DNA of 64,000 nt from contig BPQB01000001.1 of the NCBI GenBank assembly GCA_019973155.2, forward strand, positions 1,240,001 through 1,304,000. Reading direction: 5' to 3'. This stretch comes from Phanerochaete sordida (Eukaryota; Basidiomycota; Agaricomycetes; Polyporales; Phanerochaetaceae). The position numbers and the translations under genes are program-made. Shown here piece after piece: positions 60,038 through 64,000 of the stretch (positions are counted from its first letter, which is position 1; each line of letters begins with the position of its first letter). A model generated the notes under the pieces. That model was not told the origin of the DNA and did no database searches. It was given only the letters and a program-made list of their open reading frames with translations.

Positions 60038-60364
60038 GAATTGGGGCAGGGTATACGGTGAACGAGTGGGAGCGACGAGAGGTCGTGCGGGGGCGTCGAG
60101 GCGAGTGGAGGCCGAAAGGAATGGGCACGCCTGCAGGCTTGCGCGAGCATTTTGAACGTCGTCCGGGCTCGGAGCAAGCACCGTTTGATGGCACGTAAGT
60201 ACCCCGCATATGTCATCGCTCTCGCTCCGCAACCGCCGGCCCAACAGATCGCCCGCAAGGTCGCACGCTACAGTCCGAAAGTCTCGTTCCAAGACATCAT
60301 CGACGTTGCGAGAAAATGCGTGTAGACATACAGTGAGATACAGACATGACCGAGCAAATGGTAT
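60038..60364. other. Intergenic, GH9 promoter to MET10 3' end
   Basis: 327 bases, no gene seen. It holds the GH9 promoter; no TATA box is visible within 100 bases of the start. Confidence 0.5.
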
Positions 60365-63300
60365 CTAGTACACCTCGAGAACGTAGCGCTCCTCTTCCTT
60401 CAAACCCTCCAGGTACACACCCGCAGACTCCGCGGTCATGCCCTCGTTCTCGATGAGGGCGCCGACCAACGCCTCGTACACGTCAGGCACAGGCCACGTC
60501 GGGCCGCAGAGGTAGAACACGCCCTGCCTGTTGTAGAGCATGTCCGCGAGCTCCGTCGAGTCCTCCTGCATCTTGTGCTGAATGTACACCTTCTTGCGTC
60601 CGTCGCGCGAGAACGCGAGGCCAGCCTTGCTGATCGTGCCATCGAGCATAAACGCCTCGATCTCCTCGCCGTACAGGTACTCCTGCGACCGGTGGCGTGA
60701 GCCGAAGTAGTAGTATGTGGGGCCGACGGCGACGCCCTGCGACTGGAGCATGGCGCGGTACTGAAGGAAAGCGCGGAAGGGCGCAGCGCCGGTACCGAGA
60801 CCGGCCATGATGATGGGCTGCAGGTTATCGGGAGGCAGCTACAGAGGGATGTCAGTACCGTAGAATTCTGCTGTAGCCATCGATGACGTACCTTCATGAC
60901 ACTAGGCTTGATAGACACAGTAACCTTCTGGCCGACCTTGAGACCGGCGAGGTAGCGTGTGCACTGGCCGTAGCGGGGAGAGCCTGAGCAAGGAACGACA
61001 AGTTAGCGAACTATTACTGAGCACAGTAGAAGCAGACGTACCACTCGGGGTGACCCAGTCAACAGCAACGACCAGGAGATCAACGCGGTCGCCTACCACA
61101 GCCTGCGCGCTCGCGATACTGTAGTGGCGAGGCTTGATGTCGCCGATGAGCTCGCAAAGCGTCTCAATGCCGGGGCGCGCGGTCTCGTACTTGCGGAGAA
61201 TATCCGCGAACGTGACGGTGTCCTTCTCGGACAGCTTCTTGAACGTCGCGGCACCCTCGGGCGAGCCGATGAACTGCAGCGCGTAGCGATCCGCCTGGCT
61301 GGCGGCGTGCTCGGCGAGGTCCGCGTAGAACGTCTTGCCCGGCTTGCCGAAGAGGTCGACCTGCTGCTGCAGCGCCTGGAAGACGGTGCGCGTGTGCATG
61401 CGCCCCTCGACGCCCGGCACCGGGATCGTGATGAGCCGGCCGGGGTCGACGCCGTACCAGCTGCAGAAGTCGAGCACCTCCTGCTCGTCGTTCCAGCCGT
61501 GCACGCCGAGCGCCTCGCCGATGGCGTACGTGAGCCCCGTGCCGCGCGTGTCGAACTCGAGGTGGAACACGTTGCGGTCGTAGTCGAGCGGCGTCAGACG
61601 CCGGTTGACTGTGCAGGTGACGAGGAAGGTGCGTTCGGGGAGGTCGGGGCGCAGCTCCGGGTTCTGCTCGAAGCTCGAGAACGTGCCGTCGACGGCGCTC
61701 AACGCGGGGCGGAAGAGAACTTGCTTGGCTGCCTCGTGCCACGACACGAGTCTCGCACCATTCACCACCGTCTCGCCGTCGTCCGTCTCCACCGCAATCG
61801 CGTTGAACTCGAAGTTCTTCAAGGCTCCACCTTGCGAGGGCTCGGCGGCAGCAGGCAGCTCGACTTCGACCAACCCGGACCACGCGCGAGCACCAATCTT
61901 CTCGAGGCCAAACCCATAGACCGACTCGCCGATGAAGCGATGCGCAAGCTTGGCGACAACCTCCTCCGTAGCAGCCTTGCCCAAGTACAGCCTGAGGAAC
62001 GCAAGCAGGGCGACGACGCTCTCTATGGCATTGCGCTCAGGGCCAGCCGCGCCAACGAGGTCCTCCGCGAGCTGCTGCGCGTCGATGGTGTACACGCGGA
62101 GACCACGTTCACGGATGACCGCGGCGACGTCCGCCGGCAGATTCGCGCCGAGCTCCGCTGGGGCCCACGAGGTGGTGACGAGCAGGGGCGCGCCCGGCTT
62201 CGCGTGCGCGGTGACGGCGTGCGACTTGAGCAGGCCCTGATCCGTGACAGCCAGGAAGTCCGCCTCGCCCTGACCCTCGGGCGCAAGGGGGAGAAGCAGG
62301 GATACCGGGACGAACTGCTCGGGCTTCTTCTGGCCAAGGACGATCCTGTCCGCAGACACGCCGCCAGGCTTGGAGAACACGTCGTGCTCCGTGCTCTGGC
62401 GCGCCGCGATCGACGGGAGAGCCAGGAAGGTTTGCTCGACAATGAACGGCAGGCCAGCGAGGGTTGAGCCGGGCGTGGTGAAGAACAGCAGCTTCTTCTG
62501 CTCGCCAGAGCTGAGCGACACCGGTGGCACGGCGGGAGCCAAGCTGCGGAGGAAGGTGATGAAGGTCGACGGCGCGGCGAGGTAGGACTGCGTGAGCGTG
62601 GGCGTGAGACGGTGCGACTTGACGGCTGGGCCGCGGCGGACTGGGTCGAAGAGCGCGGAGAAGACGTCGGCGTACAGAGCACCCTGTGTGAGGTCCGTCG
62701 GGACGTCATCGACGACGTGAACACGCTTCGCAGATGTCGGAATAGCGCTACGGAGCTCTTCTTCATCCCAGGGGCGAAGGACCCGGACGACAACAACTCC
62801 GAAGCCCCCGACGCGGGACGCGACAGCCTTCGCGACGTTGGCCAAGGGCCCGTTCGGGAGGACGACGACGACCTCCGCGTTCTTGTCGCCTACATAGTCG
62901 AAGTAGCTGTAGCCCGCAAGGGAAAGGCCACCCTTCAGGGACGACTTGCGAGACTGCGCTGGGATCGCAGTGCTGAGCGCGTGCCCAATCTCGCGCGTCG
63001 CGCTGTGGTGGTCGAAGATATGGACGACATGCGTGTTCTCGAGTTCGTACGCGAGGGTCGCGAGGTCGACGGCCTCCTGGGGAGTCGAGGATAGCAGGAT
63101 CGTGAACCGCTCCGGGAAGACGGCGAGCGCGGGCATAAACGGCGCAAGCGTAGGCGAAAGCGCGAAGCTCTCGCCAACGGGGGTCACGTTCGGGACCTGC
63201 AGCACGAGCTTTCCGCTTGCGGTCGGCGCGGGGAGGTGCGCGAGCGACTGGGCCATCGTCGCGAGACCCGTGGGGGTGGTGTAGGCCGTCAGTACGGCCG

Positions 63301-63667
63301 GCTTGGACGCATCCTTGCTAGAGCCCTGGGAGAGCCGGCCGACCAAGCTCAGACCTGCACCTGCACGGGTCTGCAAGCTCACGACAGAAGCCGCACCGCT
63401 GTCGCTGCCGGTCCAGCCCTTGGTGTACGTCCCGAAGCCAGCCTGTTCCGCGAGGTCGTACACGAAGACACTTGAGCTCGACCTGGAAGCAATCAGCTCG
63501 ATGGTAGTAGAAGAAGAGACGAGCGGGCTGTTGGAGATGTTTTTGTCGAGGTTAAATGAGGCATTTTTGAGACCAGGAGATGGTGGCACGGAGAGGGTGG
63601 CGGAGGTCGACATGGGTGTCGAAGCACCTGTGGTGGGTATTTCGATGGCCATCGTGTCCTGGACCAC
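60365..63667 (-). CDS. MET10: Assimilatory sulfite reductase flavoprotein subunit (MET10)
   Basis: Alpha subunit of NADPH sulfite reductase, carrying electrons from NADPH via FAD to the hemoprotein subunit that makes sulfide for Cys and Met synthesis. About 1,050 residues. The start at 63667 gives MVQDTMAIEIPTTG; MAIEI at 63652 is an equal candidate. The N-terminal part resembles pyruvate:ferredoxin oxidoreductase (VFVYDLAEQAGFGTYTKGWT, THVVHIFDHHSATREIGHAL, PNGPLANVAKAVASRVGGFG, VLRPWDEEELRSAIP). The reductase part has TCTVNRRLTPLDYDRNVFHL, GEALGVHGWNDEQEVLDFCS, IKPRHYSIASAQ, VDWVTPSG, and past two introns MAGLGTGAAPFRAFLQYRA, YYYFGSRHRSQEYLYGEE and GVFYLCGPTWPVPDVYEAL. It ends ERYVLEVY. The large antisense open frame at 61124-62467 is a shadow of this gene. 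Confidence 0.95.
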
Positions 63668-63974
63668 AGAGAGGGTGAGAGAGACCTAAGCAGTGTTGGT
63701 GCCAGTGCATTTTATTTGAACGAAGTGCGCGAACGGAAAGGCTTTGCGATTGTGCAATCCCTCACTAACGATGGCGTTATGGGTCTGCGGGGAAAAGTTT
63801 CACTCCGATGGCTACGTAAGCAAGCGATTCCCTTTCTCAGACTCCGGCCTGGTGGCGGTCCGAGCCCCGCTCCGACACGGTATCCCGCTCCGTCCAGTTC
63901 CTCACGTCCAGCACAAAACATTCCAGTTTCCAAAGTCATTACTGTACAACCATCGTTCCAACTAGCAGCACACA
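63668..63974. promoter_or_regulatory. MET10 upstream region, possibly a divergent promoter
   Basis: 307 bases upstream of MET10, and upstream of a possible plus-strand start at 63975. CACGTCCAG at 63903 is only a partial match to the CACGTG site used by sulfur regulators, so I do not claim one. Confidence 0.4.
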
Positions 63975-64000
63975 ATGTCACAAGCTCTCGCATCCCTCAG
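63975..64000 (+). CDS. Possible start of the next gene, cut by the window edge
   Basis: The last 26 bases read ATG TCA CAA GCT CTC GCA TCC CTC AG. The ATG has an A at -3 in a CACACA leader, a good fungal start context. Only MSQALASL is visible, too little to identify. Divergent spacing from MET10 is plausible, but it could equally be a non-coding ATG. Confidence 0.25.

Noticed and set aside
61124..62467. 447-codon open frame on the plus strand
   Set aside because: It lies wholly antisense to MET10 and is Arg/Leu/Val-rich, a GC-driven shadow of a strongly conserved gene.

Overview
The window is nuclear DNA from a filamentous basidiomycete, most likely an agaricomycete close to Polyporales. 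The evidence is GC-rich coding sequence, genes split by many 49-57 nt introns (GTRNGT donors, CTRAY branch points), a basidiomycete-type seven-helix protein (DUF6533 class), a membrane-anchored GH9 cellulase and a Cys tRNA typical of eukaryotes. I see no transposase, reverse transcriptase, viral gene or CRISPR array. Most genes are conserved housekeeping genes. I rebuilt exon joins by hand where stated; the other gene spans run from start codon to stop codon and include introns.

Layout. 1-4.1 kb: kynurenine aminotransferase (3' end off the window) and the MYST acetyltransferase ESA1, both minus. 4.1-6.8 kb: no recognisable gene. 6.9-13 kb: a ferric reductase, an SR splicing factor with two RRMs, and a LOA1/Vps66-like lysophospholipid acyltransferase. 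13-16.6 kb: a large protein combining ankyrin repeats, a DysF-like region, a FYVE finger and a RING finger. 16.7-23 kb: an unknown coiled-coil protein, the proteasome regulator PI31, and PRP5 helicase. 23.4-28.3 kb: a DHA1-type MFS transporter, the nucleoporin NSP1/NUP62 and tRNA-Cys(GCA). 29-37.3 kb: a DUF6533 membrane protein, the septation network protein Cdc14, a fumarylacetoacetate hydrolase family enzyme and a PAF-acetylhydrolase-like lipase. 37.7-41.6 kb: a tandem F-box cluster of one remnant, one copy with a single internal stop, and one intact copy. 43.3-52.4 kb: a JmjC (KDM3-type) demethylase and the SSK1 response regulator. 53-63.7 kb: ARS2/SERRATE, ESF2, GH9 endoglucanase and MET10, all minus.

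Working links. RNA metabolism is well represented (SR protein, PRP5, ARS2, ESF2, NSP1). So are chromatin (ESA1, JmjC) and ubiquitin-proteasome functions (F-box cluster, FYVE-RING protein, PI31). Three gene pairs share short divergent promoters: LOA1 with the FYVE-RING gene, PI31 with PRP5, and CDC14 with the FAH enzyme.

The most interesting reading is a 3-nt micro-exon in the ankyrin-FYVE-RING gene. It supplies one of the two histidines of the PI3P-binding motif. Other points are a final 53-nt intron in PI31 whose removal creates an HbYX tail, a recently broken F-box paralogue, and introns that split catalytic codons in two enzymes.
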